A stretch of 64,000 nucleotides of DNA from Rheinheimera texasensis DSM 17496 (lineage in GTDB: Bacteria > Pseudomonadota > Gammaproteobacteria > Enterobacterales > Alteromonadaceae). How positions within the stretch are numbered: position 1 is the first letter of the stretch; each line of letters starts with the position of its first letter. The translations under genes were made by a program, and so were the position numbers. The stretch spans positions 447,970 through 511,969 of the forward strand of contig NZ_KL544005.1 in assembly GCF_000711985.1 (NCBI RefSeq), written 5' to 3'. The notes under the pieces are model-generated. The model had not been told where the DNA came from and made no database searches. It saw nothing but the letters and a program-made list of their open reading frames with translations. This document shows, in pieces, positions 10,194 to 18,747 of the stretch.

Positions 10194-10931
10194 ATGGATC
10201 TGTGGCAATGGCTGACACTGGCAGGCGCTGTGATGCTGTCTGGCATCTCCAAAACCAGCTTTGCCGGTAGTCTGGGTTTACTAGCCATGCCGTTGTTATT
10301 GCTGGCATTTCCGGCTGACCGCGCGCTGGCATTGTTATTACCCGTGCTCATTCTCTGCGATGCGTTTACCCTGCAAAGCAGCTGGAAAAAGTGGGACCTT
10401 GCTGCCCTGCGGTTTTTATTACTTCCCGCCATTTTCGGTATTGTCGCCGCCAGCTTTGTGTTGTTACTGGTGACTATCCAGCAACTGCAGCTATTTATTG
10501 GCATCGGCGCGACCTTGTTTGCGCTGCGCTATTTTTACGGCAACGCCGACTTAAGCCTGTTTGCCGGTGCCAAAGCCGGCATTAGTCTGGGGTTTCTCAG
10601 TGGCGTCAGCTCCACATTGCTACACGCCGGTGGCCCGCCGCTGTCGTTGCATTTGCTGGCGCGCCAGCTGCCACCGGTCAGCTATATCGCCACCAGTGCG
10701 GTATTTTTTGCTGTATTGAACCTGCTAAAAGTACCAGCCTACTGGCTGACCGGTCAGTTTGACCCGGCCGATATTGTCCGGGTGTTGTATTGCACACCGC
10801 TGGCCTTTATTGCCGTTCAGGCCGGCGTCTGGGTGCAGCGTAACCTGCCGCAGCAGCTGTTTATCCGTTTGTTATATTTGCTGTTATTAGCCAGTGGTCT
10901 GGCAATTACTGCCGGTGCGCTCAAGTCATAA
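10194..10931 (+). CDS. TauE/SafE-family membrane permease
   Basis: 245 residues, about eight hydrophobic segments. The TSFAGSLGLLAMPLLLLAF N-terminal repeat and the later GFLSGVSSTLLHAGGPPLSL repeat are typical of the sulfite/organosulfonate exporter family. Members move small anions, and the substrate here is not indicated. The ATG at 10194 is preferred over 10188 and the upstream TTG because GGAG at 10182-10185 is eight bases before it. The LtrA gene follows after about 50 bases and may be in the same transcript. Confidence 0.85.
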   Translation: MDLWQWLTLAGAVMLSGISKTSFAGSLGLLAMPLLLLAFPADRALALLLPVLILCDAFTLQSSWKKWDLAALRFLLLPAIFGIVAASFVLLLVTIQQLQLFIGIGATLFALRYFYGNADLSLFAGAKAGISLGFLSGVSSTLLHAGGPPLSLHLLARQLPPVSYIATSAVFFAVLNLLKVPAYWLTGQFDPADIVRVLYCTPLAFIAVQAGVWVQRNLPQQLFIRLLYLLLLASGLAITAGALKS

Positions 10932-10982
10932 ACTGGGCCTTTAGGGCTTTTACATTCATTTGTTGTGACCAAGGAAGTGGCG

Positions 10983-12230
10983 ATGCTAAAACAAGGGTTG
11001 AGTCAGTACTGGCGTCAGGGCATTCGTGCTATGCCCGCACGCGATGTGCATGAACATCACCGCGCATCGACGCCACTGGAATTATTGTTTGACCTCGTCG
11101 CAGTGATTGCCATTGCCGCCGCTGCCGGCGAATTGCACCATGCCGTTGCACACGGTCATGCGCTGGAAGGTGCCGGTAAATTCGTGCTGGCATTCTTTGC
11201 CATCTGGTGGGCCTGGATGAACTTCAGCTGGTTCGCTTCCGCCTATGACAATGACGATGCGATATTCCGGTTGCTGACGATGGGACTGATGGTTGGATCT
11301 TTGACCATGGCTGCCGGCATCCGGCCTTTTTTTCAGCAGGCTGATTTACTGCTGATTGTGCTGGGTTTTGTCTGGATGCGCGTCTGCATGGTGCTGCTGT
11401 GGTTGCGCGCCGCCCGGCATGATCCGGCGCACCGGCCAACCGCGCTGACTTATGCCGTCGGGCTGATGCTGGTACAAAGTTATTGGGTTGGTCTGCTGCT
11501 AATGCAGCCTTTGCCACTGCCACTGTTGTTGCTGCTGTTTGGTGGTGGCGCATTGCTGGAACTGGTGGTGCCGGCTGTGGCCGAGCGCCGCGGTATCACG
11601 CCCTGGCATCGTCACCATATGATTGAGCGTTATGGCTTGCTGAATCTGATTGTACTTGGCGAAACGCTGTTAGCCGGCTCAGTGGCCATCAGCCAACTGC
11701 AACAGCTCGCCGTCAGTACCTCTGGTTTCTGGCCGCATCTGTCCCTGGCCTTAGTGCCACTGCTTGCCATGATCCTGCTGTTTTGTTTGTGGTGGCTGTA
11801 TTTCTCGCGCGAAGAACATTTAGCGGTGCAAAACCTGCGGATGGCGCTGACCTGGGGTTATGGTCATCTGCTGATTTATGCCGCCGGCGCTGCGGTTGGC
11901 GCCGGAATTGCCGTTCAGGTCGACCAGCTGACCGGCAAGGTGCACCTCAGCGACATCACTGCAACCGCCGTCGTGGCGCTGCCAGTCGCAATCTACCTGT
12001 TTGGTCTCTGGCTGGTGCGAGATCGTTTTGTGTTTGATGGCGCCGGCCGTTATTTACTGTTGGGTTTTGCTATCGCACTGCCCCCCATCAGCCTGTTGGC
12101 ATCGGAGTTTGGCGCTGTCACAGGCCTGCTTTGCACCACGATCTTAACGTTGCTGGCCGTGTTGCTGCGTAGCAGCCACGCCTGCTGTCAGGCAAAACAT
12201 TTGTCCATCTCTGGAGAACAGTATGAGTAA
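10983..12230 (+). CDS. Low-temperature-requirement protein A family (LtrA) membrane protein
   Basis: 415 residues, strongly hydrophobic with about ten to twelve helices. Family hallmarks are the N-terminal STPLELLFDLVAVIAIAAAA segment, FFAIWWAWMNFSWFASAYDNDDAI, and the HMIERYGLLNLIVLGE motif. LtrA was named from a Listeria cold-growth mutant; its biochemical role is unknown. AAGGAAG lies six bases before the chosen ATG; the earlier in-frame GTG at 10965 lacks such a site. It overlaps the pirin gene by eight bases, so the two are coupled. Confidence 0.88.
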   Translation: MLKQGLSQYWRQGIRAMPARDVHEHHRASTPLELLFDLVAVIAIAAAAGELHHAVAHGHALEGAGKFVLAFFAIWWAWMNFSWFASAYDNDDAIFRLLTMGLMVGSLTMAAGIRPFFQQADLLLIVLGFVWMRVCMVLLWLRAARHDPAHRPTALTYAVGLMLVQSYWVGLLLMQPLPLPLLLLLFGGGALLELVVPAVAERRGITPWHRHHMIERYGLLNLIVLGETLLAGSVAISQLQQLAVSTSGFWPHLSLALVPLLAMILLFCLWWLYFSREEHLAVQNLRMALTWGYGHLLIYAAGAAVGAGIAVQVDQLTGKVHLSDITATAVVALPVAIYLFGLWLVRDRFVFDGAGRYLLLGFAIALPPISLLASEFGAVTGLLCTTILTLLAVLLRSSHACCQAKHLSISGEQYE

Positions 12231-13146
12231 CTTAAACCCCATGAATGCCGGAGACTGCACCGGCGACTGCAGCGAAGATTCAGGCTGTGGTGCCATCTTA
12301 AAAATCATCCGGCCACGGGAAAAAGACCTGGGCGGTTTTTCCGTGCGCCGCCTGCTGCCAGTTGCTGGTCAGCAGATGGTGGGGCCCTGGATTTTCTTTG
12401 ACCATATGGGCCCGGCGTTTTTTCCGGCCGGCTCCGGCATCAATGTGCGCCCGCACCCGCATATTAATCTGGCAACTGTCACTTACCTGTTCGAAGGTGA
12501 AATTCTGCACCGCGATTCACTGGGCAGCCTGCAGCCGATAGTGCCCGGCGATATCAATCTGATGGTGGCTGGTCGCGGTATCGTGCATTCCGAGCGGGAA
12601 AGACCGGAAGTGACAGCAGTCGACCATCAGCTGCATGGCCTGCAGCTGTGGCTGGTGTTGCCCGAAGCCGACGAAGAAACCGAGCCGGCGTTTTATCATT
12701 ATCCAGCGGCAAACATTCCGGCACTGGACGTCGAAGGCGTGCCGGTGCGGGTCATTATGGGCAGCGCCTACGGCAAAACGTCACCAGTGAAGCAATTTGC
12801 ACCGACGTTGTATATCGAAGCCAGTCTCAAAGCCGGTCAGCAGCTGGTGCTGCCACAGGCGCCGGAACGTGCTTTATATATTGCCGCCGGCGCAGTCAAG
12901 GCGCGTGACACCAAGCTCAATCAATATGAGATGGCGGTGCTTGATGCCGACACTGTCGTGACTATTGAAGCGGTCAGCGACAGCCGGTTGGCGTTGATTG
13001 GCGGTGAAGCCATGGCGCGGCGTTATATTGAATGGAATTTTGTCTCAAGCCGGCGCGAGCGCATCGAACAGGCCAAAACCAACTGGCAACAAGGGAATTT
13101 CCCTAAAGTACCGGGTGATGAAGACGAGTTTATTCCGCTGCCTTGA
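12223..13146 (+). CDS. Pirin-family bicupin protein
   Basis: 307 residues. The N-terminal cupin holds the pirin metal site (RPHPHINLATVTYLFEGE, then HRDSLG and the GIVHSERE stretch), and the C-terminal domain is the usual pirin_C (FAPTLYIEASLKAGQQ). Pirins are cytosolic iron proteins; some have quercetinase activity, others bind enzymes. An unusual N-terminal extension of ~25 residues contains four cysteines (CTGDCSEDSGCG), which could bind metal. The ATG lies inside the end of the LtrA gene, with GGAG upstream. Confidence 0.92.
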   Translation: MSNLNPMNAGDCTGDCSEDSGCGAILKIIRPREKDLGGFSVRRLLPVAGQQMVGPWIFFDHMGPAFFPAGSGINVRPHPHINLATVTYLFEGEILHRDSLGSLQPIVPGDINLMVAGRGIVHSERERPEVTAVDHQLHGLQLWLVLPEADEETEPAFYHYPAANIPALDVEGVPVRVIMGSAYGKTSPVKQFAPTLYIEASLKAGQQLVLPQAPERALYIAAGAVKARDTKLNQYEMAVLDADTVVTIEAVSDSRLALIGGEAMARRYIEWNFVSSRRERIEQAKTNWQQGNFPKVPGDEDEFIPLP

Positions 13147-13202
13147 TAGCACCCGGAATTTGTCATGTTGTATCGCGACAACAATCTTACGCCACGTGGT
13201 CG

Positions 13203-13282
13203 CCATCGTGTGACGACCAGCAGCTTTGCTTGCACGTACCTACAATTGAATTCCAAAGGTAGGTACGGTCAGCAACGCGCCA
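13203..13282. repeat. REP-like inverted pair (GTAGGTA-headed), copy 1
   Basis: Two arms face away from each other: GTAGGTAC is read on the plus strand at 13259 and, as its complement GTACCTAC, at 13236-13243. Both are followed outward by related GC-rich sequence (GCAAGCAAAGC... on the left arm's own strand). A second pair with the same arms lies at 62626-62710. The GTAG head followed by an imperfect palindrome is the layout of REP elements mobilised by RAYT transposases; no such transposase is in the window. Confidence 0.7.
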
Positions 13283-13388
13283 CCTTACAGAAAATCACGA
13301 CTTAACCTTCATTTTCGACTGTGCATAACTGGTCTGAGGCGCTCGCTGCCACGTAAAACCGGCAACTCTGACTAACCCACAACTATCG

Positions 13389-13643
13389 ATGCCCCAAACC
13401 TTCAGCCCCGCCGATACATCCCGCATTATTGAAATGGCCTGGGAAGACCGTACACCTTTTGAAGCCATAGAACAGTTGTATGGCCTCAATCAACATCAGT
13501 TGATTAAATTTATGCGACGCCAACTGAATGCCGGCAGTTTCCGCTTATGGCGGGCACGCACCAGCGGCCGGGTGACCAAACATGCGGCATTGCGTTCGCC
13601 GGAAGTCAACCGCGGTTATTGCCCGGGTCAATATAAGCGCTAA
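13389..13643 (+). CDS. TIGR03643/DUF2805-type small protein
   Basis: 84 residues. The sequence (IIEMAWEDRTPFEAIEQLYGL, then FMRRQL...FRLWRAR, and a basic C-terminus) matches the small conserved family TIGR03643/DUF2805 as I know it. It has a helix-turn-helix-like predicted fold and no assigned function. The C-terminal Arg/Lys/His richness would suit nucleic-acid contact, but that is inference. It stands alone between a REP pair and a small exported protein. Confidence 0.8.
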   Translation: MPQTFSPADTSRIIEMAWEDRTPFEAIEQLYGLNQHQLIKFMRRQLNAGSFRLWRARTSGRVTKHAALRSPEVNRGYCPGQYKR

Positions 13644-13717
13644 GTACCTGGGCTCGCAGAACCGGGCCATCATCAGCTAATATTGTCAGATGTTCTGTCG
13701 TCTATAGGAGATTTCCG

Positions 13718-14080
13718 ATGCGTAGCATCGCTGCATTGCTCCTCCCCACTATGTTGTTTTCTGCCACCAGCCTGCAGGCCGCGCCGGCCGAAATCTGGAC
13801 AGCGCAACGCTGTGATGCGTTGCGCCAGCTCAGTCAACCTGATCTGAAGGTGCAACAACTACTACAGCAACACTGTGCTCATAACAAATCAAGTGAACAA
13901 CCTGCTCCTAATGTGATTGCAGTGCAATTAAACACACAATTACCAGTCAGCGCCGCGCAGGAACAACCTGCTGCAGAACAGGCACAACAGCGGATCAGGC
14001 ATAACAGCACATTGGAAACGCTTGGCAGCGCCATGCTTGTGGTCCTTGTCGGATTTTGGTTTTGGATGGGGCGGAAATAA
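13718..14080 (+). CDS. Small exported, C-terminally anchored protein of unknown function
   Basis: 120 residues with AGGAG seven to eight bases before the ATG. A signal peptide (cleavage near ALQAAPA, residue ~22) is followed by a Gln-rich soluble stretch with two cysteines and a single C-terminal membrane helix (residues ~100-116, ending in WMGRK). The topology suggests a periplasmic protein held in the inner membrane by its C-terminus. I do not recognise the family. Confidence 0.7.
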   Translation: MRSIAALLLPTMLFSATSLQAAPAEIWTAQRCDALRQLSQPDLKVQQLLQQHCAHNKSSEQPAPNVIAVQLNTQLPVSAAQEQPAAEQAQQRIRHNSTLETLGSAMLVVLVGFWFWMGRK

Positions 14081-14102
14081 CGCATCCCCCCACACAGCAT
14101 CA

Positions 14103-15398
14103 TCAGGTCAGGTTTGCAATAGTCTGACTGACTTTTACTGCGACTTCCGTGATTTGCTCCTGGGCCTGATGCGCCTCATTCACCAGCTGCAAGCCGGCGC
14201 CGGAAAGCGTACTGGCATTTTCCATCCGGTCCAGCACCTGATGCATCAACGTCATATTACGCTCGACGACACGCTGGATCTCCACCGTCGAACTGCTGGT
14301 GCGGGCCGCCAGATTGCGGACTTCGTCAGCAACGACTGCAAAACCACGGCCCTGCTCACCGGCGCGTGCGGCTTCAATCGCGGCATTAAGCGCCAGCAGA
14401 TTGGTCTGGTCAGCAATAGATTTAATCGTCGTGACAATCGCAGAAATTGCCTTGGATTCTTCGTTCAGCTGCTCTATCTGACCGAATGTCTGGCTGACTT
14501 CGGCAGAAATGCTACCGGAGTTTTGCTGGACTGCATTGAGCAATTGCCGGCTTTGTGCTGCCACATCGACAGTTTGTAATGAGGATTGCAAGGCTAATGC
14601 AGCGACCCGCTCCACTTCCATTTCGCGCGCTACCCGACTGGTAATATCACTGGCAAATTTGATGACTTTGGTTACTTGCCCCTGCTCATCAAATATTGGA
14701 TTGTAAGTAGCTTCCAACCAGATGGTCTGTCCGGCTTTACTGACCCGTTCAAACCGGCCACTTTTAAATTGCCCGGCCGCCAGCTCAGTCCAGAAATTCG
14801 GGAAACTCTGAAAAAAATCAGCCGGGCAAAACAACCGGTGGTTTTGTCCGACAATCTCATGTTCCCGGTACCCTACTGTCTGCAGGAAATTTTCATTGGC
14901 ACGCATTATATTGCCGTTGGGCTCAAACTCGATCACGGCCAAAGATTTGTCCAGCGCACTGATAATGGCTTGTTGACTGGCGAGCTGCGTCATTTTGACC
15001 GTTACATCGGCAGCAAATTTAACAATCCAGCGCACCTCATTTTGTTCAGTTACCGGAAAATAATTGGCTTCAAGCTGGATCTGTTCGCCGGTCTTTTTAT
15101 AACGGCTAAAAGTTCCTGCCTGCGCTTCACCGCGCGCTAAGGCCTGCCAAAAACGCTGATAATCACTGCTGCGGGCGTAATCAGGCGCACAAAATATCTG
15201 GTGATGCTGGCCCATCAGATCAGATTTGGTGTAGCCGACGGTGGATAAAAACAGCGGATTGGCATCGACAATCTCGCCTTGTGGCGTAAAGACTATCATC
15301 GGTTCCTGATGTTGCACGGCCTGATAAAACAGTTGCTCTAAACTATTGCCTGGGGCCACTGCGGCCGTCTTTTGACGTTGAAATATCTGTCCGAACAT
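14103..15398 (-). CDS. Soluble PAS-PAS methyl-accepting chemotaxis protein (BdlA-like)
   Basis: 431 residues without membrane segments. Two consecutive PAS domains (about 25-135 and 145-255) share the [16 protein letters not shown] / [16 protein letters not shown] pattern of Aer/BdlA-type sensors. A short MCP signalling domain follows, with the CheA/CheW-binding hairpin tip [34 protein letters not shown]. Domain order and length match P. aeruginosa BdlA (two PAS plus MCP), which links cyclic-di-GMP and redox or energy state to biofilm dispersal. The ligand or cofactor here is unknown. It lies 3' of another MCP gene on the same strand, but a strong terminator at 15572-15599 separates them. Confidence 0.92.
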   Translation of the reverse strand: MFGQIFQRQKTAAVAPGNSLEQLFYQAVQHQEPMIVFTPQGEIVDANPLFLSTVGYTKSDLMGQHHQIFCAPDYARSSDYQRFWQALARGEAQAGTFSRYKKTGEQIQLEANYFPVTEQNEVRWIVKFAADVTVKMTQLASQQAIISALDKSLAVIEFEPNGNIMRANENFLQTVGYREHEIVGQNHRLFCPADFFQSFPNFWTELAAGQFKSGRFERVSKAGQTIWLEATYNPIFDEQGQVTKVIKFASDITSRVAREMEVERVAALALQSSLQTVDVAAQSRQLLNAVQQNSGSISAEVSQTFGQIEQLNEESKAISAIVTTIKSIADQTNLLALNAAIEAARAGEQGRGFAVVADEVRNLAARTSSSTVEIQRVVERNMTLMHQVLDRMENASTLSGAGLQLVNEAHQAQEQITEVAVKVSQTIANLT

Positions 15399-15571
15399 AC
15401 TGCACCTGCCTTGAGTTGGGGGACCAGCGCTTGGGCTGGCATGACAAGAGAGAGCCTGGGGCTGCTTGGCTAGCGTAAGATACTTTGTACCTGCCCTTAA
15501 GCCTGGTTGTGTCTATTGTTGCAACCTCACTCCGTCTGACCAAAGCACTGCGCACCTTCGCAACACTCCGG

Positions 15572-15599
15572 AAAAAAAGGGGCTCCGTCCCGGAGCCCC
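15572..15599 (-). terminator. Strong intrinsic terminator, minus strand
   Basis: A nine-pair perfect GC stem (GGGGCTCCG / CGGAGCCCC, three-base loop) is followed on the minus strand by seven T. It ends transcription coming from the chemoreceptor gene at 15713-17338, or a separate small RNA. Confidence 0.9.
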
Positions 15600-15712
15600 G
15601 CTCACGACAACATCGTCTTCCTTCAGCCCCCCAGCCTCCGGTCGGTGATGTCTCCAGTGACCCAGTTACCCAAAGCGGCTGAATTGGGGGTACCGCTTTG
15701 TTTGGTATTTGA
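15572..15712 (-). ncRNA. Candidate structured RNA (3' UTR or small RNA) with H-type pseudoknot
   Basis: Read on the minus strand, this 140-base stretch begins just after the chemoreceptor stop. CAAAGCGG pairs with CCGCTTTG (15693-15700 with 15671-15678, eight pairs). The loop begins TACCC, which pairs with GGGTA directly after the stem, giving a classical H-type pseudoknot. Downstream are an ACGA-TGTTG-TCGT hairpin, several GGA triplets (CTGGAGAC, CCGGAGG, AAGGAAG) and the terminator. I compared it by eye with common riboswitch consensus elements (cyclic-di-GMP-I, cobalamin, glycine, TPP, SAH) and found no match. It could be a CsrA-binding RNA, a 3'-UTR-derived RNA or an attenuator-like leader of the next receptor. 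Confidence 0.45.
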
Positions 15713-17338
15713 TTACACGATAAAACGAACCACTAACGTATTCAGGTCGATAGCAAGCCGGGATAAATCATGTGCCGCTGCGCTGGTTTGGTGTGCACCC
15801 GCTGAAGTCTGAGTCGCTAGATCGCTGATATTGATAATGTTCCGGTCTACTTCTCGGGCAACTTTTGATTGTTGTTCAGCAGCGCTGGCAATAATGTGAT
15901 TACTGTCGCTGATACGGTTGATTTGTTGCGCAATCATATCCAGTGCCTCGCCGGCCTTGTGCGCCTGCTCCAGAGCCTGCTCTGCCTTGTCACGGCTGTG
16001 CTGCATCGAATTAACAGCAGCCTGAGTGCCACCACGGATACTGTGCACCATAGTTTCTATTTCCTTGGTGGAACTTTGGGTGCGATGAGCCAGCGCCCGC
16101 ACTTCGTCAGCGACTACGGCAAAACCGCGGCCGGCATCGCCGGCGCGCGCCGCTTCAATCGCTGCATTTAATGCCAGTAAATTGGTTTGTTCAGCGATAG
16201 CACGGATCACGTCCAGCACTTTACCAATATGTTGCGATTGCTCGGCCAGCTCACCGACCAGTCCAGCACTTACTGCCATATCTTTGTTAATGTCATGGAT
16301 AGCCGTTAGCGTTTGCTCAACCTGGTGTTTGCCCAGCTGAGTATTTTGCGCCGACTGCATCGAAGCCTCAGAAGTGGCAAGCGCCGTGTGCGCCACCTCT
16401 TCGACCGCAGCACTCATTTGGGTGATGGCAGCTGCAGCCTGCTGGATTTCATCATTTTGCTGACTGACGCCAGCCGCCGCACTATCGGTGACCATATTCA
16501 GTTCTTCCGACGCTGACGCCAGCGTTTGCGACGAGGTAGCGATATGGCGGATTGTGTCACGCAGGTTTTGTTGCATCGTCCGCATCGAATCCGCCAGTTC
16601 AGCCATTTCATCTTTACCACTGACTTCAATAGATTGCGTCAGATCGCCGCCCGCGACTTTTTGAGCCAAACGCAGGGCGCGCCGAACCGGGATCACAATG
16701 CTGCGGCTGAGCAGAACTGACGCGGCAATAGCCACAAGCAAACTGAGAATCACCATGCCGATCACATAGTTCCAGCTTTGCTTGTAACTCTGTTCTGACT
16801 GATTGGCTTGCTCAGATGCGTAACGCGAATTGAGCTCGTTCAGTTGTAATAGCGCTTTCGCCATCTGGTTGGCAGTCTCAGCAAGGCTGGTGTTGGCCAG
16901 TTCAGTCGCCGCGCTGTGATTTTTTGCTTCGACCAGTGAGGTTAAATCATTTTTCAGCTGAACATACCGGAGGTACGTCGCACTGAACTCGTCATAACTT
17001 TCCTGTTCCCCGCTGACAGAAATCAGCGGCTCGTAATGCTGCCGGATCTCACCGATTTGCTGATGGATGTCACCAATGCTTTGCTTGGCTGCCTGTATTT
17101 CGATGTCATTGCGGGCGATGAGTAAACGCAAAGTGAACACCCGCATCCGCATCACATTCAGATTCAGTTCGGCCAGATGCTCCAGGCTCGGAATGGTATT
17201 TTTGTCAATTTGTTCAGTGATTTTGTGCATCGAACTCATGCTGTAAAGCGCAAAAACACCCTGTAACAGCATCAGGAGGCCAAGAAACGCAAAACCGGCG
17301 GTCAATCGCGCGGCAATCCGGATATTTTGTAACTGCAT
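15713..17338 (-). CDS. Transmembrane methyl-accepting chemotaxis protein (4HB-HAMP-MCP)
   Basis: 541 residues. The start at 17338 is chosen because GAGGT lies just upstream and the first membrane helix then begins near residue 10. The periplasmic part between the two helices is ~150 residues of helical text, fitting a four-helix-bundle ligand domain. The second helix ([20 protein letters not shown]) is followed by HAMP and a full-length signalling domain with [34 protein letters not shown] at the tip. No C-terminal CheR-docking pentapeptide is present (ends LVVRFIV). The ligand is unknown. Confidence 0.93.
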   Translation of the reverse strand: MQLQNIRIAARLTAGFAFLGLLMLLQGVFALYSMSSMHKITEQIDKNTIPSLEHLAELNLNVMRMRVFTLRLLIARNDIEIQAAKQSIGDIHQQIGEIRQHYEPLISVSGEQESYDEFSATYLRYVQLKNDLTSLVEAKNHSAATELANTSLAETANQMAKALLQLNELNSRYASEQANQSEQSYKQSWNYVIGMVILSLLVAIAASVLLSRSIVIPVRRALRLAQKVAGGDLTQSIEVSGKDEMAELADSMRTMQQNLRDTIRHIATSSQTLASASEELNMVTDSAAAGVSQQNDEIQQAAAAITQMSAAVEEVAHTALATSEASMQSAQNTQLGKHQVEQTLTAIHDINKDMAVSAGLVGELAEQSQHIGKVLDVIRAIAEQTNLLALNAAIEAARAGDAGRGFAVVADEVRALAHRTQSSTKEIETMVHSIRGGTQAAVNSMQHSRDKAEQALEQAHKAGEALDMIAQQINRISDSNHIIASAAEQQSKVAREVDRNIINISDLATQTSAGAHQTSAAAHDLSRLAIDLNTLVVRFIV

Positions 17339-17611
17339 CACATCTACCTCGCCTGGGGGGGGACTTAGTAATTTTTGCTTGAGCAGAACCACACTTGCTC
17401 AAACTTGCAGCAACAATAAAGGACAAATGAGACATTTGCAACACTTGAGACGATTTTTAATCGTTTAAGAAGGTGACCTCTACTATTTTTTGGCAAGATT
17501 TATTTACTCTTGCTTTAGAGATATCACCGATGCCCGCGCTGGTATGCTGTTGCTACGAATGAAGTAACTCTCACATCTGATCGGACAGTGTAGACGTAAA
17601 CTGTCAGCAGA

Positions 17612-17905
17612 ATGAGCCAACCACCGGAACGTCGCATGCAAAATTTGATAGATGCCAAACTGTTAATGAAAGTCTTCAGCAAAATTGAACAAAAAGGTCA
17701 GCCGGTCACTACGACGGTCGGCAATGGCTTTGAGTATGCCGGCATGCAGATCGCAACTGGTTTTGACGGTTACGATTTGTACTTTTTTGCCGAGGGAGTC
17801 AGCCTCACCCTGGGGTTTCATCAGAAGTATCATATCGATGCGGTGAATGAAGCACAGATTGACGCCTTTATCCTGCGGCTGAAACAGATCGATAACCGTG
17901 ACTGA
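17612..17905 (+). CDS. DUF3081-like small protein
   Basis: 97 residues (89 if translation begins at the second ATG, 17636, which has GGAA upstream). The core VFSKIEQKGQ ... FDGYDLYFFAEGVSLTLGFHQKYHID resembles DUF3081, a small family of Vibrio/Shewanella-type bacteria with no known function. No signal peptide or membrane segment is present. It stands alone, with promoter-like AT-rich DNA between it and the divergent chemoreceptor. Confidence 0.65.
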   Translation: MSQPPERRMQNLIDAKLLMKVFSKIEQKGQPVTTTVGNGFEYAGMQIATGFDGYDLYFFAEGVSLTLGFHQKYHIDAVNEAQIDAFILRLKQIDNRD

Positions 17906-18072
17906 AAAGCTGCGAGCAGGTGTTATCCGCTCTTAAAGTCTTTAGCACGAGCCGTGTTTCAATATCATTGTTAACTTTGCGCCAGCGCAATAAACCAGCA
18001 AACACAGCCTGGCACATTGGTGCATCAAGCTACACTAAAACGCGAGTGTTCCCTAAAACAGGAAGAAATCAA

Positions 18073-18522
18073 ATGGCCGAGTCCGCCCAATTCAGTGTCC
18101 AACTCAGATTGTTAAACGGCTATAAATTCGAAGTCGACTTTGGTGACGCCGGCCAGTTACTCAGTGACGAACCACCACCGCTCGGTGATGGCGAAGGGCC
18201 GAATCCGTCGCGTTTGCTGGCCGCCGCAGTGGCCAATTGCCTGGCTGCCAGTTTGTTATTTGCTGTGCGTAAATTTAAAGAAGATCCCGGTGAGGTCAGT
18301 GCTGAAGTACAGGGCGAACTGGAGCGGCAGGACGGCCGCTGGCGCATCGGTAAACTTCAGGTCGCACTGCAGCTTGGCGCAGATGCCGCCGCAATTCCAC
18401 ATCTGGAGCGGGCTTTAAGCCAATTCGAGAATTTTTGTGTGGTGACCCAAAGTGTGCGTCAGGGCATTGAGGTCACCGTGCAGGTGCGGGACAGTGCGGG
18501 CAAGCTGCTGCATCAGGGCTGA
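18073..18522 (+). CDS. OsmC-family protein
   Basis: 149 residues. AGGAAG precedes the ATG at 18073; the longer upstream frame has no such support. The family shape is clear: SDEPPPLGDGEGPNPSRLLAAAVANCLAASLLF holds the first redox cysteine region, and the second cysteine is in FCVVTQSVRQGIEV. OsmC/Ohr proteins reduce organic hydroperoxides with a cysteine pair, and some handle sulfane sulfur. The neighbouring sulfide:quinone oxidoreductase and rhodanese make a sulfur-related role plausible here, though that is inference from position. Confidence 0.88.
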   Translation: MAESAQFSVQLRLLNGYKFEVDFGDAGQLLSDEPPPLGDGEGPNPSRLLAAAVANCLAASLLFAVRKFKEDPGEVSAEVQGELERQDGRWRIGKLQVALQLGADAAAIPHLERALSQFENFCVVTQSVRQGIEVTVQVRDSAGKLLHQG

Positions 18523-18551
18523 GCTTGGTTTAGTCTTCGTACTTTCTTCGG

Positions 18552-18582
18552 CACCGGCTTTGCTGCTATATAGCAAACCGGC
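18552..18582 (+). terminator. Possible terminator hairpin after osmC
   Basis: CCGGCTTTGCT pairs imperfectly with AGCAAACCGG around a short loop, then an AT-rich run (GTAAATATTTCTTT). The stem has one bulge and the T tract is interrupted, so this is tentative. Confidence 0.4.
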
Positions 18583-18667
18583 TGTAAATATTTCTTTATA
18601 TTCTCTTTTAGAATAACCATATTACTTATGTTGAATTATCAATCACTGCGCGCTATGCTGATTTTAC

Positions 18668-18683
18668 ATTAGATAATTCTAAT
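18668..18683. promoter_or_regulatory. ATTAGA-TAAT-TCTAAT palindrome ahead of the sulfide:quinone oxidoreductase
   Basis: A perfect six-base inverted repeat with four-base spacer, inside a longer block (TTTTACATTAGATAATTCTAATT) that is matched at 20513-20535 ahead of the rhodanese gene (ATTACATTAGAAAAATATGAAT). AT-rich palindromes of this size are typical operators of small ArsR-type sulfide sensors (SqrR/BigR class). No such regulator gene is in the window, so the binder is unknown. Confidence 0.5.
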
Positions 18684-18747
18684 TAAAATGAGTCAGTGTC
18701 ACAGCACGATCGCAGTGGCCCGTGCTCAACTATCCAGCGGGGGTTGT

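Noticed and set aside
15600-15712. Cyclic-di-GMP or cobalamin riboswitch
   Set aside because: On either strand the conserved core elements of these classes are absent; only short fragments (CTCCGG, GTCACTGG) resemble them.
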